Positions 33,713-41,704 of a DNA stretch of 64,000 nt are shown piece by piece. The notes under the pieces are model-generated. The model was not told the DNA's origin and made no database searches. It saw only the letters and a list, made by a program, of their open reading frames with translations. The DNA is taken from the NCBI RefSeq assembly GCF_001433855.1, contig NZ_AZCP01000003.1, forward strand, positions 366,239-430,238. Direction: 5' to 3'. Within the stretch, counting starts at the first letter, position 1, and each line of letters opens with the position of its first letter. Source of the stretch: Levilactobacillus brevis ATCC 14869 = DSM 20054. GTDB taxonomy: Bacteria > Bacillota > Bacilli > Lactobacillales > Lactobacillaceae. A program made the translations under genes and the position numbers.

Positions 33713-34292
33713 TCAGTATTATCAAGCATTTACACGAGCCATTGTGTCACAGCTGTTTGTCTCTGGTTCGCGGGCCCAACGGGTGATACAGGAAATTAAT
33801 GAAGAGAATTATCAATTTAAACTAGAATTTCGTGTGAAATCGGCACATGCAGTTGCCTTTCGGCTTGAAGATGTAAAGGCACAAGCGAAGTACCTAAATG
33901 GCGGGAAACGAGCTGCTGGTAAGGATAACGACTGTACTATTATCGATAATGGTATTTTCCAGATTGAGGTTAAAGAAACTAAACGAATGGGAAATACAAA
34001 GGCTTCTAAGCAACTTATCGGTGGCGAGCGATGGTTAAAGCATCTTCTGTATTTGGTAGCCAGTGAAGATGAGACTCTTAAAACACAGGACCCACAGCAG
34101 ATATACAACTTGATTATTCAGCGAGTGGGTCGTGGAACGCTGTCTCGGACACAGTCTCGGCAAGTTATTAGAGACGGTGATAATTACCGAATTCGAATTG
34201 GTAAAAATGAACGTCGAATTGACCTTACCCGTGTGAAGAACGAGATTACTCAAGGAAGTTCCGTGGTGAATGATCGTCGTTTCTTTAGCTAG
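33705..34292 (+). CDS. PD-(D/E)XK nuclease-like partner of the AAA ATPase
   Basis: A 195-aa basic protein. GKDNDCTIIDNG followed by IFQIEVKETK gives D74/D76 ... E88-x-K90, the core signature of PD-(D/E)XK nucleases. An upstream helix (FTRAIVSQLFVSGSRAQ) could supply the first acidic or structural element. Its ATG overlaps the ATPase stop by 8 bp. I infer that the ATPase senses invasion and this protein cleaves DNA. No named family was recognised. A strong terminator follows. Confidence 0.6.
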   Translation: MNDQYYQAFTRAIVSQLFVSGSRAQRVIQEINEENYQFKLEFRVKSAHAVAFRLEDVKAQAKYLNGGKRAAGKDNDCTIIDNGIFQIEVKETKRMGNTKASKQLIGGERWLKHLLYLVASEDETLKTQDPQQIYNLIIQRVGRGTLSRTQSRQVIRDGDNYRIRIGKNERRIDLTRVKNEITQGSSVVNDRRFFS

Positions 34293-34433
34293 TATCGTTT
34301 TTTACTTGGGGAGCAACTGAACTAAGTGGTATAGAAAGGTGTACATGTACTTTTGTTCTGCCTTCGATAGCGGCTACTTTATCCCATGCTAAGCCGGTTG
34401 GCATAATTACGCTAACTAATAAGTGGATAAGCT

Positions 34434-34460
34434 AAAAAGCGCCCAATTTGGGCGCTTTTT
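34434..34460. terminator. Bidirectional terminator
   Basis: AAAAAGCGCCC (34434-34444) with GGGCGCTTTTT (34450-34460): shared by the nuclease gene and the converging regulator. Confidence 0.93.
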
Positions 34461-34468
34461 TATTTGCT

Positions 34469-35110
34469 CTAAGGCAATCGCAGTTCTGTAGGCAGCCCCT
34501 CAGGCGCAATGTCCAGATGCTGACAGATAGTTGTGAGAATATCCGTTGCGCGGGTTAAGGTGGTGAGATTTCTCAGGTGCAGGCGAAAGGCAATCTTCCG
34601 TTGCAGCCAGAACGGTACGGGAAGCTGACCGGCTTCCATTTGCCAGTAAGCCATCGGGGAAACATTCAACAGTGCACTGACTGCGGTGACTGACTGATCC
34701 TCAACCTGGGTGCGGACGCAGTGTAAGACGTCTGCATAGGTGTGCTTGGCTAACGGGTCGGAGTTCGTAATCAACGGTGTGACCTGGGTGCTGTCCGGCC
34801 AGGGCTGATCTGGCAAGTCGTTAGGTACCTCATACGTTCGATATTGCTGGATGGTCATATGCACAATTGCTTCGGGTAGGTCCGCAGCGGCGGACAACAT
34901 TAACAACTGATCGACGGTTAGTTTATAACAAGAACAAATTAAGGTCAGCGTATCACCGTCAGCTACGGTAATATGGTCAGCTTCGAGTTCTAAAAGGTAC
35001 CAAACTGGCACGTCAATGTCCTTTAAGACGGCTTCTGGCGTGGCATCGGCGGCCAAAATATGGCGCAAAGCTTTAAGGATGGTACCTAAACTGTGTGGGG
35101 GTGTCTGCAT
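34469..35110 (-). CDS. Protein with two XRE-like HTH segments
   Basis: A 213-aa protein. Residues 8-72 follow the Cro/CI pattern (ILKALRHILAADATPEAVLKDI ... VPVWYLLELEADHITVADGD). Residues 125-190 repeat it more loosely (SVTAVSALLNVSPMAYWQMEAGQLPVP). Two helix-turn-helix units in one chain are unusual for XRE regulators. TAGGAGG lies just before ATG 35110; the longer frame from 35128 overlaps that site. It is divergent from the ComK-like gene, with a TACGAAT inverted repeat between them, so it may control competence entry (inference). Confidence 0.6.
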   Translation of the reverse strand: MQTPPHSLGTILKALRHILAADATPEAVLKDIDVPVWYLLELEADHITVADGDTLTLICSCYKLTVDQLLMLSAAADLPEAIVHMTIQQYRTYEVPNDLPDQPWPDSTQVTPLITNSDPLAKHTYADVLHCVRTQVEDQSVTAVSALLNVSPMAYWQMEAGQLPVPFWLQRKIAFRLHLRNLTTLTRATDILTTICQHLDIAPEGLPTELRLP

Positions 35111-35180
35111 AAAAGGCCTCCTAGCCATTTTGGCCCATTATAGCAAGCGATTATGGGATAGACGTGAAAATATTATGAGA

Positions 35181-35224
35181 ATATACGAATTATAAATAAA
35201 TAAATAAAAAAATCATTCGTATAT
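35181..35224. promoter_or_regulatory. Palindromic site between divergent regulators
   Basis: ATATACGAAT (35181-35190) and ATTCGTATAT (35215-35224) are a perfect 10-bp inverted repeat around an A/T-only 24-bp spacer. Each arm contains TACGAAT, close to the TACGAATA -10 box used by ComX/SigX sigma factors in streptococci. Confidence 0.6.
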
Positions 35225-35394
35225 AAACCTGCAAATCATATTTGGTCAACATGATTTCATTGCGAATTTGTTGCGCAAATAAAGCGATCGGTGAATTAAT
35301 TAGGTGATACGTCCTTCTTGCTATAATTCGTGTTTTGTGAGAATCTATAGCCGAATCAAAGAGGGGAAGACGGTAACTGAATGAGGGTGAGGGG

Positions 35395-36189
35395 ATGTCA
35401 ACCGCATGTTTGAACGGATTAACGGCGACGTATCGTCAACAAGTAGTCGCAACGAATACCGTTGATTTCACCAAATTACAGCCACAAGATGTCGAACGGC
35501 TGGTGCCAACGAATCAACTAGACATTGATTGGTCGGCGGTCATTTTTATTAAGAATTGTCGACGACGTAAAGCTATTGCCGATACCGTAGTTTGGACGGA
35601 GCAAGGTGGTTTTTATCGAACGCGTCAGTCGCCCCGAGCACTAATCAATCAAGTAGTCGAGACGAGCCTCGTGCAGTGGCTAGACATGCGGGCCATGGTG
35701 GATTATCTAGAATTGAGCGGACCATTGCCCTACGTGATGGGGCGAATCATGTTAGTCTCTACGGAGCGACCGGCCGATGGCAATCAGACCAGTTGGGTTG
35801 GCTGTTGGAGTGTGAGCCACATGAATCCGACCACTCGCCAGCATCAAGTGAGTTTGCTGTTAACAAATGGAATGACGATGATTATTCGCGATACGGTATC
35901 GCGTTTGCGTAAGAAGATCGCCGAAGCACATCAGATTTTAGTATTTCAGCAGGCAAACCAAGCATACGCGACGCATCAGTACCAGCCCGTCTCGAACGTC
36001 TACCGGCCGTTTAATCAGGAGCCATTGGCCTTTCGGCATTATCGAGACTGGCGGTTGGTTAGCGGTGTTTTACGTAAGGCAGGCTATTCGCTACCGGATG
36101 AAGTCGTTAAACAACTGGTCACCGAAATTTATCGGGGAGATTGGCACCCACGACATTTAGATGACGAATGGGTGTCGTCACAGTATTGA
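35395..36189 (+). CDS. ComK-like competence regulator
   Basis: A 264-aa protein. The middle, RIMLVSTERPADGNQTSWVG, then SLLLTNGMTMIIRDTVSRLRK, follows the ComK order of IFLFPTLSSTRPxCxWIS and VTFSNGKTMELPIS; flanking regions are divergent. ComK of Bacillus (192 aa) is shorter. ATG 35395 follows GAGGGGA. If correct, it activates DNA-uptake genes by binding A/T boxes, and with the ComX-like sigma factor at 18853 it makes two competence regulators in one window. Assignment rests on my pattern comparison only. Confidence 0.55.
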   Translation: MSTACLNGLTATYRQQVVATNTVDFTKLQPQDVERLVPTNQLDIDWSAVIFIKNCRRRKAIADTVVWTEQGGFYRTRQSPRALINQVVETSLVQWLDMRAMVDYLELSGPLPYVMGRIMLVSTERPADGNQTSWVGCWSVSHMNPTTRQHQVSLLLTNGMTMIIRDTVSRLRKKIAEAHQILVFQQANQAYATHQYQPVSNVYRPFNQEPLAFRHYRDWRLVSGVLRKAGYSLPDEVVKQLVTEIYRGDWHPRHLDDEWVSSQY

Positions 36190-36416
36190 CGGGGGTTGGT
36201 AGCTATGGGAGAAGTCAAAAAATTAACAAAATAATATTAAATTCGCCCGATATATAATTTGTTTATAATATAGTCGTAAATATATGTTAGTATGAATATT
36301 GTAAGTGCGTTAGGGATTAACCTTTTCAACCCAGAACGAACTAATTCGCACGAGGACTATGTTAGACGCCTTGACGGAGCATAGGCCGTTGAGATGTCAC
36401 GAGGAGGAAGAGAATC

Positions 36417-36797
36417 ATGATGGAAGCGAAAAAATTAGCGGTGGACGTTGAACGGATTCACCAGCTGAATTCGCTCTTACGGCCCTTCATCAAACGGCCA
36501 AGTGTTGGCGATACCATTACGTTTGAACAGTACCGGATTTTACATGAACTGGTTGCTGAAAAGATTAGTACCAGTGAGTTATCCCGGCGGTTAAACGTAG
36601 GTCAATCCATGGTATCAATTCAAATCAGTCGGTTATTAAATGGTGGATTCATTAAGGATGAAACCTTGCCGACAGATCGGCGCTATCACGTCTTTCAGAT
36701 CACGACTCAGGGGCGACGGGTTGAAGAACACGTTAACGGTGCCCTAGAAGTTGAGTTACCGGAGTTAATGAAGCAGGTCAATACGATCTTGAAATAA
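36417..36797 (+). CDS. MarR family transcriptional regulator
   Basis: A 126-aa winged-helix protein. ITFEQYRILHELVAE leads into the recognition region STSELSRRLNVGQSMVSIQI, and the wing contains DRRYHVFQITTQGRR. Length is normal for MarR. GAGGAGG precedes ATG 36417. An AT-rich region of about 150 bp precedes it. It stands alone between unrelated genes, so its target cannot be guessed. Confidence 0.85.
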   Translation: MMEAKKLAVDVERIHQLNSLLRPFIKRPSVGDTITFEQYRILHELVAEKISTSELSRRLNVGQSMVSIQISRLLNGGFIKDETLPTDRRYHVFQITTQGRRVEEHVNGALEVELPELMKQVNTILK

Positions 36798-36837
36798 CGA
36801 AATAGCTGTGATGAACCGTTATTAGCGACAGACAAAG

Positions 36838-36876
36838 AGGACCCCCAAGAATTGGTTAAATTCTTGAGGGCCCTTT
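36838..36876. terminator. Terminator between MarR and DUF2187 genes
   Basis: CCCCCAAGAATT and AATTCTTGAGGG pair around GGTTA; GGCCC and five T follow. It serves the plus-strand MarR gene. Confidence 0.85.
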
Positions 36877-36901
36877 TTGAGATTAATAACAAGTTTTACG
36901 C

Positions 36902-37159
36902 TTATTCAGCGGCTTCTAATTCTTCTGCTGGTTCTTTGAGTGGATTACCCGCCTCGTCAACTAATTGCAGTTCACTCAAGCGAATAATAACCAGGTCGCC
37001 GAAAGAGTCAATCTTATCGGTTTCCTTCTTAGCGAGTTGGTTAGGTTCAACCTTAACCAAGGCCGCATGTTCGTAGATCTTAGTAATGGTTCCGTAAAAT
37101 GAGTCAGAGAAGAGTTCGGTCTTCTTACAAAAGACCCGATTATTTTCGTGTAATGCCAT
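36902..37159 (-). CDS. DUF2187 (KOW-like) protein
   Basis: An 85-aa protein of the DUF2187 type: SDSFYGTITKIYEHAALVKV, a small SH3/KOW-like beta barrel, then an acidic C-terminal tail. GGGGGA lies upstream of ATG 37159. DUF2187 proteins in Firmicutes are small and of unknown function, possibly RNA- or ribosome-associated. Confidence 0.75.
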   Translation of the reverse strand: MALHENNRVFCKKTELFSDSFYGTITKIYEHAALVKVEPNQLAKKETDKIDSFGDLVIIRLSELQLVDEAGNPLKEPAEELEAAE

Positions 37160-37291
37160 TGGCGATCGTCCCCCATAAAAGTAATTTATAACAGAGTAAA
37201 GGTCATGGGCCGAAATGTCAAGAAGTTTCCACTAAAAATATTGTATCTGTGTAAAAGATTGTGGGTCTGGTTTAATAAGTGAGTAAGTAAA

Positions 37292-37870
37292 CTAGTTGTG
37301 TCGCAGCTGATCAATCTTAGATTGCGTCGCAAAATTCTGTAATAATTCGTTTTGCTTGGTGACTTGAGTGGCAAATTCCGTAAGAAAATTAATGTCTAGA
37401 TCGCGCAGGGGACGCTGTTGCTGAGCAGCAATGAGGAGGTCGTCAATTTGTTGGTTCAAGGACTGACTAGTTTGTTGCAATACGGCAAAAGCGGGAATGG
37501 CAGTGATTCCGGTTGAGGTGAAGGTCGACGTAACAGTCGGGGCACCGGTTGTGGTGATCGGTGTCGTTGACACTGGCTGTATTTTTTCGGGTGTTGCCGT
37601 GCTGGCATCGAAGTAATAATAGACTTCGCGCGGTTTTAACGCAGCTTTCTTAATACGATGATCAATTGAAGGCGCGGCTGAGACGGCCCCCATGACGACG
37701 GTTGTGGCGAAGCCTAATTCACCTAACATCTGGCGTAACTTGACCGCCCGAATTCCGCGAATCCCTGGAAATTTTTCTGCCGAGACGGCCTCGGTTTCGT
37801 GTTCATCTTGTAGCCAAGTGATAATTTGCTGGCGAATCTTTGCCGCTTGACTGTTTTTAGTGTTTGCCAT
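37292..37870 (-). CDS. Hypothetical protein with winged-helix-like N-terminus
   Basis: A 192-aa soluble protein. The N-terminal 60 residues (IRQQIITWLQDEHETEAVSA, then AVKLRQMLGELGF) look like a small helical DNA-binding domain. A Thr/Pro-rich linker (about 95-125) leads to a helical C-terminus with Gln-rich heptads (QQTSQSLNQQIDDLLIAAQQ). ATG 37870 has GGAGGG 7 nt ahead; an upstream ATG lies too close to it. No family recognised. Confidence 0.65.
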   Translation of the reverse strand: MANTKNSQAAKIRQQIITWLQDEHETEAVSAEKFPGIRGIRAVKLRQMLGELGFATTVVMGAVSAAPSIDHRIKKAALKPREVYYYFDASTATPEKIQPVSTTPITTTGAPTVTSTFTSTGITAIPAFAVLQQTSQSLNQQIDDLLIAAQQQRPLRDLDINFLTEFATQVTKQNELLQNFATQSKIDQLRHN

Positions 37871-38017
37871 GTCCATGCCCTCCATACGCGTTTTAATGAT
37901 TAATTGAGTTGTTATTAATTATTGAAACATGTTTATTGTGGTAGTGACAAGGGCCAATGGAGAAAATAACAAATTTCTTAGGACTTTTACCCGCCACTAA
38001 TCTTTTCAAGATAAGTA

Positions 38018-38026
38018 TGGTACAAT
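38018..38026 (+). promoter_or_regulatory. Extended -10 promoter of the candidate small RNA
   Basis: TGGTACAAT (38018-38026) matches the TGn-TATAAT form; the -35 is poor. Confidence 0.55.
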
Positions 38027-38032
38027 CAGGGT

Positions 38033-38217
38033 ACATAGAGGAATAATTCTGGTGATACTGCCCATTACGGGTGGCCAGGCTAACATCACTGTGCGCATGA
38101 GGGTTAATCATTGGGGGTCTTCCCTGTGGTTGTCTTAGTCGCGGCGGAGTTTCGGACCCTTTGATTGAGCAAATGCCGATATCGAGGAAGAGGCGCGCTG
38201 GCGACTCTTCCTTTTTG
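38033..38217 (+). ncRNA. Candidate structured RNA of about 185 nt
   Basis: Bounded by an extended -10 promoter and a terminator hairpin (GGAAGAG 38186-38192 with CTCTTCC 38205-38211, then T5). Inside, GGTGAT (38051-38056) pairs with ATCACT (38085-38090), CTGCCC (38058-38063) with GGGTGG (38069-38074), AATCA (38106-38110) with TGATT (38162-38166), and GGGGGTC (38113-38119) with GACCCTT (38155-38161). The 5' AGAGGAA (38037-38043) could also pair with TTCCTTT (38208-38214). It holds no convincing frame. The size fits 6S RNA, but I cannot confirm that class. Confidence 0.5.
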
Positions 38218-38269
38218 TTTATCATCAGTGCGTCGGTGGCAGTTCTAATCAATATAGGAGTGAACAATT

Positions 38270-38536
38270 TTGCATATCTTTAGAGATGAAAACGGGATTC
38301 GGCTGGTCGTATCCCACCAGCTCGGACATTACGCCGTCCATTTCACGAACTACGCCCCAGAACAGGAATTCGTTAATTACGAATTAAAGCGAGACCGGCA
38401 CGGCCGTTATCATCTAAACATTGAAAAAACGAACCTGACAGAACTGGATCAACCAGTCTTTAAGCAGGAATTGGTTTTTGGTGACTTAGGTGACAGCTTA
38501 ACACCCATTGCCGGCGTAACCCTGATGCTGATCTAG
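38270..38536 (+). CDS. Small hypothetical protein
   Basis: An 88-aa protein beginning at TTG 38270, with AGGAGTG 7 nt upstream and no ATG alternative. It is beta-rich with His/Tyr-containing N-terminal strands (IRLVVSHQLGHYAVHFTNYA) and a hydrophobic C-terminus. No family recognised. It follows the candidate 185-nt RNA and ends at a terminator. Confidence 0.65.
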   Translation: MHIFRDENGIRLVVSHQLGHYAVHFTNYAPEQEFVNYELKRDRHGRYHLNIEKTNLTELDQPVFKQELVFGDLGDSLTPIAGVTLMLI

Positions 38537-38561
38537 TCCGGGAAATAGGTTGAAATTACGG

Positions 38562-38594
38562 GAGTCTGGGACAAAAGTCTCAGGCTCTTTTTGT
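38562..38594 (+). terminator. Terminator
   Basis: GAGTCTGGGAC (38562-38572) pairs with GTCTCAGGCTC (38577-38587), followed by T5. Confidence 0.85.
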
Positions 38595-38703
38595 GTTCCC
38601 AGATATCGGGTGCTGAAATGAGCGTCAAAAGTGGTTTAACTTGATAAATGTAATTATAGGAGTTACAGTATAGGTGTTCATTTAAAACGAAGAGGTGCTT
38701 GTG

Positions 38704-39345
38704 ATGACAAACGTTTTAGTATTAGGGGCTAACGGGAAGATTGCGAAGCTAGCTACGGTGCAACTATTAAATAATCCTGACAATCAACTTACCTTGTTCT
38801 TGCGTAAGGCGCAACGGCTGGCAGGGGCTGCCGGTCCCCGAGTGAAGGTCGTGGAAGGTGATGCTAGTCAAGTTGCTGATTTGACAGCGGCGATGGCTGA
38901 TATTGATGTTGTGTACGCAAACTTAGCTGGTCGGAACATTGAAGACGAGGCGCAAGCGGTGGTCACTGCCATGCAGGCTAGTCACGTACAACGCTTGATT
39001 TGGATCTCAACGCTGGGCATTTATGATGAAGTTCCGGGCAACTATGGCAAGTGGAATCACCAAATGCTAGATGGTGGCTACTTGGAAACCTATGCAGCAG
39101 CGGCGAAGGTAATCGAAGCCAGTGATTTAGCCTATACCATTATCCGGCCAGCATGGTTGACGAACCATGACGAGGTCAGCTACGAGACAACTCAAAAGGG
39201 AGAACCGTTCAAGGGAACGGAAGTCTCACGGAAGAGTATTGCGGCATTAGTGGCAAAGCTAGTCACTGATCCGGCTGAATCAGTACGTGCATCGCTAGGC
39301 GTTAATAAACCAAATACGGATGGTGACAAGCCAGCTTGGTACTAA
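38704..39345 (+). CDS. NAD(P)-binding atypical SDR (NmrA/YhfK-like)
   Basis: A 213-aa Rossmann protein. The nucleotide motif VLVLGANGKIAKLA is at the N-terminus; VVEGDASQVADL, RLIWISTLGIYDEV and TIIRPAWLTNHDEVSY follow the NmrA-like atypical-SDR order. The classical YxxxK pair is not conserved, so it may bind cofactor as a sensor or reduce an unknown substrate. AAGAGGTG precedes ATG 38704. Monocistronic. Confidence 0.85.
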   Translation: MTNVLVLGANGKIAKLATVQLLNNPDNQLTLFLRKAQRLAGAAGPRVKVVEGDASQVADLTAAMADIDVVYANLAGRNIEDEAQAVVTAMQASHVQRLIWISTLGIYDEVPGNYGKWNHQMLDGGYLETYAAAAKVIEASDLAYTIIRPAWLTNHDEVSYETTQKGEPFKGTEVSRKSIAALVAKLVTDPAESVRASLGVNKPNTDGDKPAWY

Positions 39346-39574
39346 ACGCCGAGTTGTCGGCATTCAGCCATAGTTTTTTAAATTAAGGGTTCAAAAAGAG
39401 TGCAATGTAAGAGATTTCGCGGTATAACTAACGTGTGTGTTGAGTAGACTCCACACGACCTGTGTTCAGGCTTTTATTACCTTTGGAATCAATTTACTGA
39501 GCTCATTCTGTGAAACTTTTCCTCCAAACAAGAACCATGGATTTGCCTGGAATTGATTCATATATCGTCAAATG

Positions 39575-39606
39575 CCGTCGACAGTTAGCCTGTCGGCGGT
39601 ATTTTT
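39575..39606 (+). terminator. Terminator-like hairpin
   Basis: CCGTCGACAG (39575-39584) pairs with CTGTCGGCGG (39590-39599), followed by T5. The stretch 39346-39574 before it shows nothing else. Confidence 0.75.
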
Positions 39607-39672
39607 ATGACCAATGATTTTATGACCAATGAAAACCGGTCAAATTTAGAACATAATTTGGTGTATTTTGGT

Positions 39673-39703
39673 TGCAAACGCTTACAGCCAGTGTTATTAT
39701 AAT
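39673..39703 (+). promoter_or_regulatory. cre-like site and promoter of the large RNA
   Basis: TGCAAACGCTTACA (39673-39686) fits the CcpA consensus TGNAANCGNNNNCA. A -10 TATAAT lies at 39698-39703; the best -35, TTGCAA (39672-39677), overlaps the cre site with a long spacer. CcpA control is inferred. Confidence 0.6.
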
Positions 39704-39709
39704 AGTGCG

Positions 39710-40286
39710 GAAAGGTCATAAAGGTTGTGACCGAGTTCCATGAGTTAGTATTAGATGTAAGTGTTTGTAACAACTGATTTCCGTTTTGCACGTAAGTCAG
39801 ATTTACCAGCAAGTTTAAGATTCTGAAAGACAGATAGATGACAACTCCGATAAACCTTCTAACGAGCTCTGGTAGTTCTAGGTAACAGAATCAGATTTTC
39901 AGTTTTACAATTGAATAGTGTTTGAAACATCATGCTTCTTGTAAGCAAGTGTTGATAGACTTGAAACAGTTCCAGGCAGTTAACTAGAGTTCGGATGTTG
40001 CGTCGGCAAGACCATATGAGGATTTCAAGAAGAATCGTTAAAATGTGGCCGGTTAGATGTAATGAGGGAATTAAGATTTACAAGTAACACGCTGAAAACG
40101 GCAGCCAGAAATTGTCAGTGAATGAATGTAGTGGTTGTGGCAGCTCAGCGAGAGAAATGTTCTAGTTATGAGGCGATTAAGAATTAGCAAGAAAACGAAA
40201 CGGGAATTTTGCACGACTCACAACCGCCTTTCCGCGAGTTAGCAGACTTCAAGTTATTCGCAACTCAACTTGAAGTCTGTTTTTAT
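39710..40286 (+). ncRNA. Large structured noncoding RNA, about 577 nt
   Basis: A frame-free transcript unit from TATAAT (39698-39703) to a strong terminator. Its ends pair: GCGGAAAGG (39707-39715) with CCTTTCCGC (40227-40235), then GGTTGTG (39723-39729) with CACAACC (40219-40225). Internal helices: CTGATTT (39774-39780) with AAGTCAG (39794-39800); GATTCTG (39819-39825) with CAGAATC (39886-39892); ATCATGCTT (39929-39937) with AAGCA (39943-39947) and TGAT (39953-39956); CTTGAAA (39960-39966) with TTTCAAG (40023-40029). The terminator pairs CAGACTTCAAGTT with AACTTGAAGTCTG (about 40243-40279), then T5. Size and end-pairing recall ornate large RNAs such as ROOL and GOLLD, but no prophage or tRNA is near. 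Class not established. Confidence 0.7.
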
Positions 40287-40553
40287 GTCGCGACTACTCT
40301 TGTTGTTCGGCATAACTCAGCTTTAGCTGTTTTAGTTGGTACATAATCGGTTGGGTGGTTTGTTAGAAACTTACCTAACTTAGTGGTCTTCTGCCACGTC
40401 GTTGTTCTTTGAAATTAGGATATTTGTCGAAAGTAAATCCTTTTAGCAAGAAAACAGAATGTTCAAAGATGTTCTGAATGGGCCGGCCCCTACAGGTGGT
40501 TCAGGGTGATAATGTTCGGAAATAGACTTTTTACGTTTCCCTTAAATCGACCA

Positions 40554-40582
40554 TTTACAGGGCGGCTGGGAAAAGGTATATT
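40554..40582 (+). promoter_or_regulatory. Promoter of the DeoB-like gene
   Basis: TTTACA (40554-40559), 17-bp spacer, TATATT (40577-40582). The stretch 40287-40553 shows nothing else. Confidence 0.7.
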
Positions 40583-40646
40583 ATTACTAGACCGAAAAAT
40601 ACTTGGGGGATTTTTACCTAAATGTTTATCGAAGGAGTGAGCAACG

Positions 40647-41471
40647 GTGGCATTTCATCGCATTTTCGTGGTTGATTTTGCGGGAGTCGGATTGGGCGAA
40701 GCGCCTGATGCGAACCGCTTTCAATCAGTTGGCGCCGATACACTGGGGCATGTGGCAGTTGGTTGGCCAGATAAACTAAATCTTCCAACATTACAGCAAC
40801 TTGGGCTTGGTAATATTCGGGTTGACCATCCTATTCCGGGGGTTGAGCCAATTGACCAGCCCAGTGGCTTCTATGGACGCTTGCACGTTCAAGCACAAGA
40901 CAACCGACGAGCTACTGGATTACGCGAGATGTGGGACTTTACCGGTGAGAACCGGACAGAGACCGTGTTTGCTAGCCTACCAGCGGCGGGGTATGCCGTG
41001 AGTTTAGCGGGACCATTCCTGAGTTATCTGCAAACGCAAAGCGCAGCTCAACGTTTCCAAGTTGGTAGTAATCAGGATGCTTTCCGGATTTTATATGATC
41101 GTTTGTATCAACCAGCGTCCGGCTTGGCTTATGTGGTGCTCCCAGACTTCCGCTTTGCGGGTGAGCAGCAAGATGTTCATGCATTTGCTGAGGCGTTGAC
41201 TAGTGCCGATCATTATCTGGCCCAGGTTCAACATGACTTGGGAGCCAACGATCTTTTGATCGTGACGGCCACACATGCTGATGATCCGACTGTTAGTGCA
41301 ACGCCAACACGCGAATATTTACCGTTATTAGCTTATTCGCCATCGCGGCCAGTTGGGCACGCCTTAGGCATTCGGCGGACATTAGCGGACGTTGGTGCGA
41401 CCGTCCTTGAGAACTTCGGTTTGGCAGGTCATGCTGCCGGACATAGCTTTTTAAATGAGATTACACAATAG
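40647..41471 (+). CDS. Short, divergent phosphopentomutase-like protein
   Basis: A 274-aa alkaline-phosphatase-superfamily protein. The start, FVVDFAGVGLGEAPDANRF, and GADTLGHVA match DeoB, which interconverts ribose 1- and 5-phosphate. DeoB is usually about 390 aa; here the cap domain is reduced. Key motifs are altered: the ADHG metal motif reads ATHADDPT, the DHSRE motif reads TPTREYLPLLAYS, and the KDTTTGHWE-like block is replaced by DNRRATGLREMW. It may be inactive, regulatory, or of changed specificity. It precedes a nucleoside transporter, so a link to nucleoside use is likely. GGAGTG precedes its GTG start. Confidence 0.75.
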   Translation: MAFHRIFVVDFAGVGLGEAPDANRFQSVGADTLGHVAVGWPDKLNLPTLQQLGLGNIRVDHPIPGVEPIDQPSGFYGRLHVQAQDNRRATGLREMWDFTGENRTETVFASLPAAGYAVSLAGPFLSYLQTQSAAQRFQVGSNQDAFRILYDRLYQPASGLAYVVLPDFRFAGEQQDVHAFAEALTSADHYLAQVQHDLGANDLLIVTATHADDPTVSATPTREYLPLLAYSPSRPVGHALGIRRTLADVGATVLENFGLAGHAAGHSFLNEITQ

Positions 41472-41704
41472 GAACTTGAACGAGCCTTGAAGGGAGGTGA
41501 GGGGGCATCAAGATTGAGATACTGGCTTGGGGTTGCAAAGGTCAGCGAGAGACAACGGATAGTTTCATCAGATATTATTTACCGTTTAAATTCACCATTT
41601 ACCGTTGGTTGTCGTTGAAATTCCAAACAAGTAGATCGATAATCGTTCGTTCGTAACAGAAGTTATGCGATACATAATTTCTGCAGCCACATCGTGTCAA
41701 CTTT

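Noticed and set aside
37893-38267. A 124-codon minus-strand frame over the 185-nt RNA candidate
   Set aside because: It crosses a promoter, structured region and terminator and has no ribosome site or recognisable domain.
39585-39812. A 75-codon minus-strand frame over the 5' part of the large RNA
   Set aside because: No ribosome site or domain; it crosses the promoter and terminator of the plus-strand unit.
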